64,000 bases of DNA from Acanthococcus lagerstroemiae (GCA_031841125.1 CM063106.1:67072101-67136100), one strand, 5' to 3'; shown: positions 1-9,847, numbered from the stretch's first letter. Notes: generated by a model not told the origin, from the letters alone. Numbers and translations are program-made.

Positions 1-419
1 TTTTTTGCATTACACTTTTCAAAGTCTAATCATCGACTAGTATCTTGATGAATTTTTGATTTTACAAGACTGAATTTTGTTTATTTTAGGTAATTTCTCG
101 AGGAGGGGCTGAGCCCTTCATCGATTTTCCTAAAAATTCTTGAGACGGGGCTGAGCTCCTGTAGCCTCCCCTATGGGAACATCCCTGGAAAAATGTATAT
201 TGGGATCGAAAGTGGCTCAAAACAAGTCCGAATCAAAAGTGAATCACTAATCTAAAATAAAAATAATATGTAACTTCGTTTCTCCTTCGATCCTTTTTTC
301 AAATTTGATCATCTCAGGATCTGTAAATTTGAAGAAGGTCCGCAGTGTTCATTTGACTCGTGTATGATGTAGACATAAAAGATACTGTAAAAAAGGGTAA
401 CTTTGATAACTTTTTATCA

Positions 420-421
<2 letters not shown>
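1..421. other. AT-rich non-coding sequence
   Basis: No coding sequence, RNA gene or complete mobile element is recognisable. Two similar phrases, GAGGGGCTGAGC near 102 and GACGGGGCTGAGCTCC near 144, form a short imperfect repeat and may be fragments of an old element. Confidence 0.4.

Positions 422-506
<85 letters not shown>
422..506. repeat. (TC)n microsatellite
   Basis: An almost pure TC dinucleotide run of about 85 bases. The reverse strand reads as an Arg-Glu repeat in an open frame, which is an artefact of the repeat. It lies about 300 bases outside the LTR retrotransposon and is not part of it. Confidence 0.97.
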
Positions 507-508
<2 letters not shown>

Positions 509-804
509 GCTTTGAATATTACGTACATATTACAAACTACTAATTGCCGAAAGAATGAATTTTTCAATTCATGATGTACTCCAGTAGGAGTGCTTAATGG
601 GATAATTAAAGTTACCCCAGTTTTGGGGTAGTTTTGATCATCCCACTTTTTTTATCTAAACATAAATCTACATCACGAATATAACTACCTAGGCTAAACT
701 TCAGCCAAATCGGTGTACAGGAAGTTGAAAAATGATTAAAAAAGGGCTAAAATATCATGAACAAGTGATTCGGAATTTAATATTTAATATTTTAAGATAA
801 TATC
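507..804. other. Non-coding flank ending in the retrotransposon target site
   Basis: AT-rich sequence with no gene. Its last four bases (801-804, TATC) are repeated at 10064-10067 and are the target-site duplication of the LTR retrotransposon. Confidence 0.7.
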
Positions 805-1002
805 TGTAAGAATTCACGGAGTCAGTATAAATTGAAAACGAAGGAGACGAGTAAAGATGCTTTAATTATAAAGAATCGAAACATAAGCGTCTTCCTCGGG
901 TGGAGACTATACAGTAAAACATAAACGTGCGAGCGAATAAATACAACGTTGCTATCAAACGAGAGATACAATATTGATACCATCAATAATCGGGTTTTAC
1001 AT
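805..1002 (-). repeat. 3' LTR, distal part (split by insertion)
   Basis: Matches 9779-9976 with one substitution (985). The copy breaks off after the bases ACAT, exactly where the nested DNA element begins, and resumes at 5414. In transcription order this piece is the second half of the LTR and holds the predicted transcript start. Confidence 0.97.
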
Positions 1003-1017
1003 CCCGATCTGACAAAA

Positions 1018-1215
1018 TTAGTGTCGTTCGACAGTTCGACATGTGTCGAACTATCGAAATCTTCGACTAAAGCTTTCTAATTGGCTGAAAATAAAGGGGC
1101 GGGACGAATAAATTTGATTGCTGTCGAATTACTGTCGAACAGTGTCGGAAGTTCGACTGAGTGGAACGAGTAAATTTGATTGCTGTCGAATTACTATCGA
1201 ACAGTGTCCGAAGTT
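1018..1215. repeat. Left subterminal TCGAA array
   Basis: More than ten TCGAA or TTCGA words lie within about 200 bases of the left tip. They include two copies of a 61-base unit (about 1102-1162 and 1163-1223) that share AATTTGATTGCTGTCGAATT. Such arrays are typical transposase-binding regions, though here that role is inferred. Confidence 0.8.
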
Positions 1216-1223
1216 AGGCTGAT

Positions 1224-3468
1224 CATCGAATATTCGTCAGCCGCATAGTGATGTGCAAAAGAATTGAGCTTTGAAGGTTGTCGTCGCGTCGGCGCCTTTA
1301 CACGTTTGCGAATATTCCCACGATCCTGTTTAGTAATAGGTACGAGTGTGTTATCTCGACTCCGGAGTCTGGAAGTGCGGAATAAGTGGTTTCAGTTAAA
1401 ATTTCATGCGTCGCTGAGTGGTTCAGTGGTTTAATATTCGTGAAGCGGATTTGCATGCACTGTTATTTATCGGTAAGTTATGTCACATTTTTGTCATTTA
1501 ATGGAATATTCAGTTACTAATTATTCTAGGAGTGGATCAATGAGGGAAGATAGGGGGAAAATTGCCCCTAGCCGGTCCACCGACCGTTTAAACAGTTTTT
1601 GCTTGACCCCTCAGACCCTATGTTTTTTCATTAAAATGTATGTACCTAATTTTGCGTCTGTGCATTTCTAGCGCCCTAATTGGGGAGGGGGCAGATTTTA
1701 CATTGTAGAACCAGGAATTTCCCAGTCAAAGCTTGAAGCTGTATTCAGTTATTCCTTGAACTCGAAATTCTTCTCCACATCGAAGGAGGATATAATTTGT
1801 AAGCGAATTATAAGATGATACGTCGATCAAAGTATATTGATTGGGTACATCTTGGAAACAGTAGACTGTTTCAGAGTGAAAGGGGTGTCCTAGAAGTCTG
1901 GTCCCACTATCTGATCATTTCGATTTCAGCAACTAAACCCGCGAACTGCAGAGTTTGCAGAACGGCAAGAAGGTACACAAAAATGTTCCGTGTGTCTGCC
2001 GTGGTCACATTGAGAGTCTGGTCTCGAGACGCATGAAGACGGGCGAGAATCAGGCAGTATGTGTAGTGTACCGAGCAAAATTGGAACCTGACTTTTGGGC
2101 AGTGTTGTAGTCAGGATTTTCTCAAGGGGAGGGGGGAGTAAGACTTCCAAGGGGGAAAAAAGTCGAAAATTGTGGTCTTTTTTGAAAATTGCCAATATAA
2201 TATGTATTAGGGGACTATTTTATAAAAAATGAAAATAAAATTACTGCTCAAGCAAAATTAAAAAAAAAAACACGTGTTTTAAAGGCGAAAAATTGCTCAT
2301 TCTTGCATATTTTTACGTTCAATTTCAGGTTTTCCTCTTGCCCTCCCCCCTCTTGGCTATGCTCATTCTTTTAGGACACCCTGTACTCGCAAATTTTGTT
2401 CAAGAATGTACACAGTAACTGATGCCACATGTGTTCCCGTCATCACTAACTGTCAATTAGTTGTCATTTCCTATACCTATTCCTGTTTGATTATTTTAAT
2501 TAGGTAGACTAAGTAGAGATCGGATTGCGATTCTATTAATTTCTTCAATAGCATTATTGTGGAAATCATGAAGCCGGATTAATATTAAAGTCGCTTACAA
2601 GCACTTGGGCCCCCAGGCACCTAGCTGGAAATTTTTTTGTATCTGTTCAGTAGTTTTTTATTTACAGCACCGTGTCTGGCTGGTGGCCCGCCAAAATGTG
2701 CTGAAAACAAAAATGCTCAAAATTGGCCGCTCCGAGCTGGTGCTTGTTGTAGTGCCTGTAGGTAAATCTGGTGCTGTACAACACAGAAAATTCTGTTTTT
2801 CTTGAGTGGGGCAAAACCTTATTGTCTGTAACCCCGCGCGATGACTAGCAGCAGCTTGAATGGGAGTTAGGAATGGAATGAAATTCCTTGTCATTGTACG
2901 TCTACCATTATGAATTTAACATCGACGATGCAATCTTTAATTGATACATATGATAGAGTGTATGCTCGAGTCGTATTATCTCATTAATAATTTTAGGGAT
3001 GAAATCCTTTCATACATCATTATTCTGACACCTGAATTCCCCATTCATATATGAACAGGGTTCTAACTGTCATTTAAGACATTGAAAGTCATTTATTTTG
3101 AAAAAAGGTCATGAAGTCATTTAAAGTAATTTATTTTCAATCATGGTCATTTAAAAATTTAAAAGTTAGCAAATTATACCTTGAGAGAGAGAACAAAGGA
3201 CTTAGAATTGGAAAACTCTGTCATAATGACCAGGACTGCAATTTTTGTTTGAATTGGGCACGACTCACTAAATTTCTTGAAACTTGAAAATTATATGTAC
3301 ATAGAGGAATTGACATTTCATAGCATACTTGTGGGTAGGATCGACGCTCGGAAACCGAAGTCAAATTTTTTGTCGAGAATGAAGGGAAACTTTTTCTATA
3401 ATTGAAAACAACGCATCACCTTCTTGTATTTTCAGTATTTTGTTCAATTTCTATTTTCGGCATGAAAC
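1224..3468. other. Interior of the 4.4-kb element, left part
   Basis: No gene recognised. The frames present are short and give no family match. A stretch at 2105-2365 begins like a degraded hAT tip (CAGTGTTGTAGTCAGG) and ends CTTGGCTATGCTCATT, so it may be an old MITE. At 3075-3165 there is a loose repeat of GTCATTTA phrases. Confidence 0.5.
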
Positions 3469-4155
3469 GGAGGCGGAAATATAGGGGGCTAAGGGGATAA
3501 GCCCTCCAGTTTCGAAATTGTCCCTCCCTAAGTGAAAAATATAAAACTATACGAGTATCGCTATTATCGTTTGTGATGTCATGCTTTTTTTCTTCTTTTT
3601 TTTTCTTCTTACAAAGGAAGTATTACAGTGAAAAATCTACTTTTTGTAGTTTTTTTATTTATTAATTTTTTTTTTTTTTGGGGGGGGGGAGGCTATGATT
3701 TTTTGGATTTTTATTACCCTTGACCGTGGGCTTAAGTGAGTTGGCTAAAGTAAGTTGGTTTAAGTGAGTTCAGTCAATCGTGATCCCACTGATAACGAAA
3801 AAGACCAAGGCAGATGTGTGTGCGAGTGCCCAAAGCAAGTAAACTACAAAGTTCAAAGCTGTTTGAGAACCTTTTTTTCCAATGCATTAGTCACAAGAAA
3901 ATACCTACGTAAATCCACAGTTTGCTCCTTACATTCCACGTAATAATGACTATAGATCTTTCTACAAATTCAGAAGAAAACCAGAAATGTTACAATATAT
4001 GTCACTGCAGGAGACACGTGCAGTTTGCAGCTGTGTTGTTAAAAGAAATTTCCATGGAAATTATACATTCATGTTTATGTGTATAGAAGATTTTAGGCAC
4101 TGGGGCTTCAACCCCCCCCCCCCCTCTAAAAAAATTCGCTTTATTTCCGCCCCTG
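3469..4155. mobile_element. hAT-like non-autonomous element (687 bp)
   Basis: The left tip reads GGAGGCGGAAATA and the right tip, reversed, CAGGGGCGGAAATA. Flanks are CATGAAAC (3461-3468) and TATGAAAC (4156-4163), an 8-base duplication with one mismatch, as hAT elements make. It contains homopolymer G and C runs and no coding sequence. It lies inside the 4.4-kb element and so inserted after or together with it. Confidence 0.75.
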
Positions 4156-4163
4156 TATGAAAC

Positions 4164-4974
4164 CTATTTGAAGAAAATTAGATTTTTGCAAAAACGTTTG
4201 TTCGAAACACAATACAGGTATAAGGACATGAATGGGTACCTTTATTTTATTTTTTTTTCACGAGACCAGCCCTCGACATTTTTTTCCCGTTTTCTTATAC
4301 CATAAAATCTATGATGATGCTTTCGCAATTTTCTATTAATCGAACATTATTGTTTTCTCTGTAGATCCTTTCAGAGGTCGCAAAATTAGATTGTATATTT
4401 ATCTATTTTGAATATATTTTAGGATATAGACCTTAACTTGTTGTGTGAATACTTAATATTTCAGTAACTTAGCATTGAAATCTTACACTTTCTTCTAGGT
4501 GTGGCTCCGACGGTGATTACTCTCAGTATATGGACGGCGGAATACTTCCACAGTACGCAGTGTATCACGCTTTGCATGTGTAATAATTTATAAAAAATTG
4601 TTTTAAATTTTCTCAAAAATATATATAGGTGAAATTCTGAATTTTCTATTCTTTCCAGTATTCGAATGACTTAAATAATCCGTCTGTTTGACGCGAAACA
4701 TTTATACCTATTCTGAAAAGAAATGCTTCAGGTTCACAGAAGTGAAGGACACATATCTATTAATAGTAAAAATGAGAGAGAACGCGCTCAGCCAGTAAAA
4801 CTTGGGAGAATGGGGTGGGTAAATGAAAAATGAAATACTCAGCTTGTAGTTTTTAGCTTAAAATTCCTTGCTCGGGTCTTTTAAGGGAGGGGTTATAGCC
4901 TGTACCTCCCCCAGGTTGCGCCTATGAAAGGATCCCTGGACGAAAAGGGAGGAGGGATTAATTTATAGGGTGAG
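4164..4974. other. Interior of the 4.4-kb element, right part
   Basis: AT-rich sequence without a recognisable gene, RNA or further complete element. Confidence 0.5.
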
Positions 4975-5400
4975 AAAATATCGAAATAGTGTCGAACGCC
5001 CTGTCGAAAAAACGCCGAAATACTATCGAAGGAATGGCCAAACTATCGAAATATTGTCGAACGCGCCGTCGGAATGTCGAAAAAAAGACGCCGAAATAGT
5101 ATCGAAGGAATAGCCGAAATGTCGAAATGTCGAACTGATGTCGAAAAAAACGCCGAAATAGTATCGAAGGAATAGCCGAAATGTCGAAATGCTTTCGAAC
5201 AAACAATCGAAACATCGAATTGAAAATTGTCGAACTGTCGAAAAATTGTCGAGAAAGTATCGAACTTCCGAACTTCTGTCGACAAACGGGGCGTTTCCGA
5301 TACAAAATGCTGACTTCTGATTGGTTGTAATTTCTGCCGAACTGCCGATATTTCAGTCGAAATGAGCAAGATCGATAGTGTCGAAATAACTGTCGCTGAC
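4975..5400. repeat. Right subterminal TCGAA array
   Basis: About 30 TCGAA or CCGAA words in 425 bases. They are arranged partly as a longer unit (CGCCGAAATA then TATCGAAGGAAT) seen near 5011, 5090 and 5152. Together with the left array it marks both ends of the 4.4-kb element. Confidence 0.85.
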
Positions 5401-5411
5401 GACCGATCGGG

Positions 5412-5500
5412 ATGATATAACAGTGCAGTTTGTTACAATGGATTAAACAACACTAAACGTGCAAGTTTACAGAGAGTGCGAGCCATCGAGAACTCTTACA
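5412..5500 (-). repeat. 3' LTR, proximal part (split by insertion)
   Basis: Matches the right LTR from its GATATAAC segment through CTTACA with no mismatch. Bases 5412-5413 (AT) repeat 1001-1002 and are the duplication made by the nested element. In transcription order this is the beginning of the 3' LTR, and the pol stop codon (5496-5498) lies within its first five bases. Confidence 0.97.
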
Positions 5501-6935
5501 TCCCTCCATTCGAAGACAATACAGGGGCAGACGAGGCAGAAAAGATCATTTTGCTAATATGGTACAAACGTTTTGCCCCAGATTTGAAACCAACGTCAAC
5601 TTCAAACACAGTGTTGGATAGTTTTCGAGTGATAGGGAAAGGGCCGATTCGCACCTCATCTAGTTTGGCGCGATTCAGCTTGCTTCCATTCTCAATGTAA
5701 ACAAGATCACCGACATCAAAAGACTGGTTTTGTCTTTGTTTGTCATAGCGCATCTTGTTTACCCTGTGATACTGAAGCGAATTTCTGAAAGCTTTTTTTT
5801 GATCTTCTGCCAAATCTGAGATCTCAAGAAATTTATCTGGTACCAAGTTTTTCATTATTGATCCGTTTAGCAAGTAATCTGGAGAAAATCCAGTAACAGT
5901 ATGAATCGTATTATTATAATCATTTACGCATGATCGAGCCACAGTTGTCCAGGGAGAGTCGGATTTTTCACCATTTTTCTTGCAGCGAATGCGATTTACA
6001 AGGGTCTGATTTAGACGTTCGTTCAGACCGTTCGAGAAGGCGCTGTCAACTGCAACAAATACATGCTCGATGCCCGAGCCCACGCAATAGTCCTCGAACT
6101 CTTGGGAGACAAGACCGCCATACTGATCGGTCAGTAGGATGCCGATGTGGTTTTCCTGATGAACGGCATCAATAAGACGAATCATCTCCGAAGCAGTCTG
6201 ATGTTTAGAGGTGGATATGTAGGCGAATCTGGTGAAGTGATCAACTAAAAGATGTAGGTACCTTTTTGAGGATCGATTTTCCCCAAATCCACCTACTGTG
6301 TCAAAAGACACAATTTCGAAGGGACGTGTGGCAGGACCTAACATACCAAGATGACCAATTGGTTTACTTCTACGTGACTTATTCTTAATACAGATATCAC
6401 ATTTGGAACAGAAATGTCTTACTAAAGCGTTCATGTTTTTAAAAAAATAATGTTTACGAATAGTTTTTAAGACTTGGTTTGCTCCAATATGACCAAGTCT
6501 TTTGTGTACTAATTGAATTAACTTTTTTCCAAATTCTTGATCTAGGACTATTCGTTTCTTACCTTTAAAATTACGTAAAATTACATCATGTTTAATCGTA
6601 TCTAAATTTGTTCTCGTTACATTTTTCTGGCTTTGTTTAATCTGATCAATGTCTAAAAAATTAACATGTGTGGTTGTATTCGATTCACATTCGGAAACAG
6701 GGTTTCGTGAGAGGCAATCTGCTTCTGCATTACTTAGTCCTGGTCGATACACTATTTCAAAATCATATTGTAGTAGTTCATGAGCAAGATCGCCCAATTC
6801 TTCGTCCGTTCGAGAGCGGAGATTTAGATGCTGTAGAGGCTTATGGTCAGTAACAACCTTGAACCTTCGGCCCATAAGCCAGTACCGCCAAAACCTTATG
6901 GCCTCCCGTACTGCTAAGCTCTCTATATAAATTGC
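5496..6935 (-). CDS. pol: Pol part 2: end of RNase H and integrase
   Basis: Residue numbers count from the internal ATG at 6875. The first 60 residues complete RNase H (VVTDHKPL at 7-14, then a conserved ADCLSR near 52). Integrase follows. Its zinc-binding domain has H124, H129, C159 and C162. The catalytic triad is D192, D250 and E286, giving the D-35-E spacing of retroviral-type integrases. The C-terminal part carries a GPY/F module (GPF at 411-413), and no chromodomain is evident. The stop codon TAA overlaps bases 3-5 of the 3' LTR. The domain joins the reverse-transcribed DNA to the host chromosome. Confidence 0.93.
   Translation of the reverse strand, partial: AIYIESLAVREAIRFWRYWLMGRRFKVVTDHKPLQHLNLRSRTDEELGDLAHELLQYDFEIVYRPGLSNAEADCLSRNPVSECESNTTTHVNFLDIDQIKQSQKNVTRTNLDTIKHDVILRNFKGKKRIVLDQEFGKKLIQLVHKRLGHIGANQVLKTIRKHYFFKNMNALVRHFCSKCDICIKNKSRRSKPIGHLGMLGPATRPFEIVSFDTVGGFGENRSSKRYLHLLVDHFTRFAYISTSKHQTASEMIRLIDAVHQENHIGILLTDQYGGLVSQEFEDYCVGSGIEHVFVAVDSAFSNGLNERLNQTLVNRIRCKKNGEKSDSPWTTVARSCVNDYNNTIHTVTGFSPDYLLNGSIMKNLVPDKFLEISDLAEDQKKAFRNSLQYHRVNKMRYDKQRQNQSFDVGDLVYIENGSKLNRAKLDEVRIGPFPITRKLSNTVFEVDVGFKSGAKRLYHISKMIFSASSAPVLSSNGGM
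5501..5507 (-). other. Polypurine tract
   Basis: The minus strand reads GGAGGGA directly before the TGTAAG start of the 3' LTR. This is the usual place and composition for the primer of plus-strand synthesis. It also encodes the last residues of integrase. Confidence 0.75.
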
Positions 6936-8568
6936 TTTTTTTTACATTGTGCCTCTGACAGCTTTCTAGAGAAAAAGGCTACTGGTTTTTCGATTCCATT
7001 GTCCTGAACCTGTTTCAGTACAGCCCCCATTCCAATACCACTGGCATCAGTATATATAATAATAGGTTTTGTGCGATCAAAGACTGCCAGAATTGGCGAC
7101 GAGGTTAAGTAACTCTTTATCGCCTGAAGGTTTCGTTGACATTCCTCAGACCACTTGAAAACAACGTTCTTACGTAGTAGGTTATGGAAGGGTTCCAAAA
7201 CTGTAGCTGCATTTGGTATAAAACGATGGTAAAAATTGACTTTGCCTAAGAACTGGCGAATATTCTTCTGTGTCTTAGGGGTTGGAAAATTACTTATAGC
7301 TGCTAAATTGTCGTTAAGTGGTTGAACTGAATTATGCCCTATAATGTGACCAAGGTATTGAACTGAATGAGTGGCAAAATTGCACTTTATGAATTTTAAT
7401 CTGAAACCCTCAGATTGGATCGCTTTCATCAGCGCCTCCAGATGTGTTAAATGCTCCTCAAAGTTTTTGGAAAACACCAAAATGTCATCGATATAATTTG
7501 TGCAAAAGTTGCTCAAACTGTGTCGACGGATTATTCCTGAGAGGACGCGCTGGAACACAGCAGGGGAGTTTTTTAACCCGAATGGGAGACATCCCCATTC
7601 ATAGTGCCCATGCTGGGTGACAAATCCCGTTTTGTGTCGATCCTCACGACAAATGGGAATCGACCAAAAAGCCGAATTCACATCCAAGGCAGAAAACCAA
7701 GCGCAGTCCCTCGTTTTAGTAATTAGATCTTCAATGAGGGGGAAAGGCTGCCCTTCACCCACCACTAGTCGGTTGAGATCACGAAAATCAATACACATAC
7801 GATTCTTTTCCTTAACACCTCCTTCACCAGTCTTTTTGTATTGAAGTGTAACAGGTGATGCAAAAGGAGAGTAGGACTGCTGGATCAAACCGTGATTCAG
7901 CAGCTCCGCTACTTGCCTTTCGATCTCCTGTTGGTCTTCGTACGAGCATCTATAAGGTTTTTTTGTGACAAATTTATTTTCAGTTAATTCAATGTGGGCT
8001 TCATAGTCGCGTACAGTCCCTACATCAAAGGCATCCCTGGCAAAAGTTGAACTATATTTATTGATTAACTTATAAATAGCGGTCTGTTTTTCAGGGTCCA
8101 GGTGAGCAACTTTGGCGTTAAATTTTTCAACAGGAATGGCTTCATTCCAATTGACTAAACGATAATTAGAACACTGATTGTTATTTACGTTAGAGTTTAC
8201 TTGAATTGGTGACTCATTTACGTTAACTTGCTGAGATAATTGTAAGTTGCAGTTTAGTGAAAGAGCAAAATTTGGAATAAGATCCAAGCCAATAATAAAA
8301 TCGTATTTACAAAATTTGCTATCTACTACAAAAATTCGTACTCTGCGCGATATATTGAAAATTTTCATATTTATCTTAGTTGCGCCCATAATAAACCCCT
8401 CACCACTCATTGTTTTAAATTGTCGTCTTAGAGGGACGAATAAATTGTTATGCGTTTTTGATAGAAACTGTTGAGTGATTATAGAAATATTTGAACCAGG
8501 GTCATAAAGACCTCTACCCATAATATCCTCAATGAGCGAGTTCAAAACAATGAGCGAGGGGAAAACTA
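6923..8568 (-). CDS. pol: Pol part 1: aspartic protease, reverse transcriptase, start of RNase H
   Basis: Open in the -1 frame relative to gag. Residues here count from the TTG at 8545, although translation should enter by frameshift at 8569-8575. The protease comes first, with a D15-P16-G17-S18 active-site loop (usually DTG or DSG) and the flap-side IIGLDL near 84. RT follows from about 180 to 400, with the FRDLN motif (254), LPFG (320) and the catalytic YIDD at 351-354. The RNase H domain begins with the YTDASG motif (T499-D500). The frame then stops at 6923 after an A8 run, in the middle of RNase H. The missing part continues in the next frame from about 6935, so this copy carries a one-base length change in that run or an assembly error. 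Confidence 0.92.
6936..6943 (-). other. A8 homopolymer carrying the RNase H frame change
   Basis: The minus strand has eight A residues followed by GC. The upstream pol frame meets TAG 11 bases beyond the run, while the downstream RNase H and integrase frame continues from the G. One extra or missing A in an ancestral run explains it. The A AAA AAG end of the run could in principle support a -1 shift, but its place inside the RNase H fold argues against a programmed site. Confidence 0.85.
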
Positions 8569-9717
8569 GTTTTTTTCATCAACTTCGGCAATGAGATCTT
8601 CAACTTCTAACGAGTTTATGACCTGCCTTGTTTTTGAATTATTTGTAGGTGTATACTTTACTTTAATATTTTTCTGAGCATTTCTCAGATTATCAAAATG
8701 TTTTGTTCTACAGTCAGTTTCTGAGTGCGCTCGGCCTGGGTAACCTTTTTTTTCACAATATAAACAAGATTCACGTATTTGCGTATTCGTTTTCGTGAAC
8801 AAATTATTATTATTATTATTATTAGGGCTAGAAAATGTACGTGGCGCTCGTTCGAACGAATTAATCTTTGCTAGTAAAGTACTCACTGAGGTGATTTCTT
8901 TACGGTCGATACGTTCCTGAATTGAGATGGGGAGTCCGACGACAATCAACCAAATTTTTGTTTCTTCAGTCATCTGAGGTTCCAGGTTTACCAGTAAACT
9001 CAGCTTTTTCAGAGCGTATTCGCCGAGTGACCCGGAAAGGAAACGAAAATTATGGGCCAGCCGTGCCTCCATCCAGCCTTTAGGTGCGAAAGCATCGAGG
9101 AAGGATGCTCGCCAAGATTCCCAGGGGGCGGTTTTCAGTGTAACACGTACAGCGCTATACCAATCAATGGCCGAATTTTCAAGGAACAAACGAATGACCT
9201 CCCAATATCTGTCTTTTGGAATTTCGAGACGAGTGCATTCGGATTCAAAAAGATCGATCCAAGAACTTGCATTTAACAATTTAGAGTTAAACTTTTCCAA
9301 AACTGCGTCCTTCATGATTGACGATAGCGGTTTTCGAGAGGGTGTAGCGGATGCAGCATCCAAGGATGGAACGTTCACAACACACGGTGGTGATTCGCGA
9401 TCTGGTGCCTCCTCTAGGAGTTCTGACTGAAACATGGCGTTACCATCGGCGTCTATATACAATTCCCGGAGTTCCGGAGATAACGTGATAATTGGATTTC
9501 TGTATTTGTTACGTTCATTCAGGACCTTCTTAACTGCCAACGCTGTTTTGGTTTTCATGAGTTCTGAGTGTATTGTAGAATCCTGGAGGTGCTTGGGAAA
9601 CACACAGGCTTCATCTTCTCCTTCAACTTGCATTCTCTTTATGCGAAGGACCGTGGTTTGAGAAGAGATCGACGAGGCTTCTGTGACGAAGAGAAAACGA
9701 ACTTTGACCGGCAACAT
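8566..9717 (-). CDS. gag: Gag polyprotein of the LTR retrotransposon
   Basis: A 383-residue frame starting at an ATG 61 bases after the 5' LTR. The central part (about 140-290) has the W...F...AF.P pattern of retrotransposon gag capsid regions, for example SWIDLFESE near 152 and WRASFLDAFAPKGW near 202. An asparagine run at 299-305 comes from an AAT microsatellite. A cysteine/histidine motif follows: C318, C321, H331, C336. This is CX2CX9HX4C, wider than the usual CX2CX4HX4C knuckle, and it probably binds RNA. The frame stops at TAG (8566-8568), one base after a frameshift heptamer. The protein would form virus-like particles inside the cell. Confidence 0.9.
   Translation of the reverse strand: MLPVKVRFLFVTEASSISSQTTVLRIKRMQVEGEDEACVFPKHLQDSTIHSELMKTKTALAVKKVLNERNKYRNPIITLSPELRELYIDADGNAMFQSELLEEAPDRESPPCVVNVPSLDAASATPSRKPLSSIMKDAVLEKFNSKLLNASSWIDLFESECTRLEIPKDRYWEVIRLFLENSAIDWYSAVRVTLKTAPWESWRASFLDAFAPKGWMEARLAHNFRFLSGSLGEYALKKLSLLVNLEPQMTEETKIWLIVVGLPISIQERIDRKEITSVSTLLAKINSFERAPRTFSSPNNNNNNNLFTKTNTQIRESCLYCEKKGYPGRAHSETDCRTKHFDNLRNAQKNIKVKYTPTNNSKTRQVINSLEVEDLIAEVDEKN
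8569..8575 (-). promoter_or_regulatory. Programmed -1 frameshift site between gag and pol
   Basis: The minus strand reads A AAA AAC in the gag frame, followed at once by the gag stop TAG. A -1 shift here leaves gag and enters a frame that stays open through protease and RT to 6923. The pol frame has no ATG between this site and the protease, and it is closed by TGA just upstream of the A run, so the shift must occur here. A AAA AAC is a classic eukaryotic slippery heptamer. I checked the downstream stretch only by eye: it holds a repeated 11-mer and no obvious pseudoknot. Confidence 0.85.
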
Positions 9718-9767
9718 TACTTAGCAAATAAAATGTTAAAGACCCGAAAAATTTTCGCGAAAACAAA

Positions 9768-9778
9768 ATGTTTCGATT
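9768..9778 (-). other. Primer-binding site, self-complementary type
   Basis: The bases immediately downstream of the 5' LTR on the minus strand are AATCGAAACAT. They do not start with TGG, as a site complementary to a tRNA 3' CCA end would. They are a perfect 11-base complement of an LTR segment (9848-9858), ending exactly at the LTR border with no spacer base. Pairing to a tRNA T-arm, which contains a TTCGATT-like loop, is a weaker alternative. Confidence 0.6.
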
Positions 9779-9847
9779 TGTAAGAATTCACGGAGTCAGT
9801 ATAAATTGAAAACGAAGGAGACGAGTAAAGATGCTTTAATTATAAAG

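Larger units (their letters stand above)
1003..5411. mobile_element. 4.4-kb non-coding DNA element inserted in the 3' LTR
   Basis: Its borders are exact because it splits an LTR whose intact copy is present. It begins CCCGATCTGAC and ends GATCGGG, a 7-base terminal inverted repeat, with AT duplicated on both sides (1001-1002, 5412-5413). Both ends are packed with TCGAA/TTCGA motifs, while the middle is AT-rich and has no credible coding capacity. It must depend on a transposase made elsewhere. Two-base duplications occur in Tc1/mariner (always TA), in some CACTA-like and in ISL2EU-like groups. I cannot assign a superfamily. It carries a nested hAT-like element at 3469-4155. Confidence 0.9.

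Noticed and set aside
349..567. Arg-Glu repeat frame as a protein
   Set aside because: It is a translation of the TC microsatellite.
4958..5369. Two Phe/Arg/Ser-rich minus-strand frames
   Set aside because: They are produced by the TCGAA array and have no other support.
6936..6943. A second programmed frameshift at A AAA AAG
   Set aside because: It would fall inside the RNase H fold, where one continuous frame is expected. A homopolymer indel or sequencing error is simpler.
5496..9783. Plus-strand frames across gag and pol
   Set aside because: They are shadows of the minus-strand retrotransposon genes.
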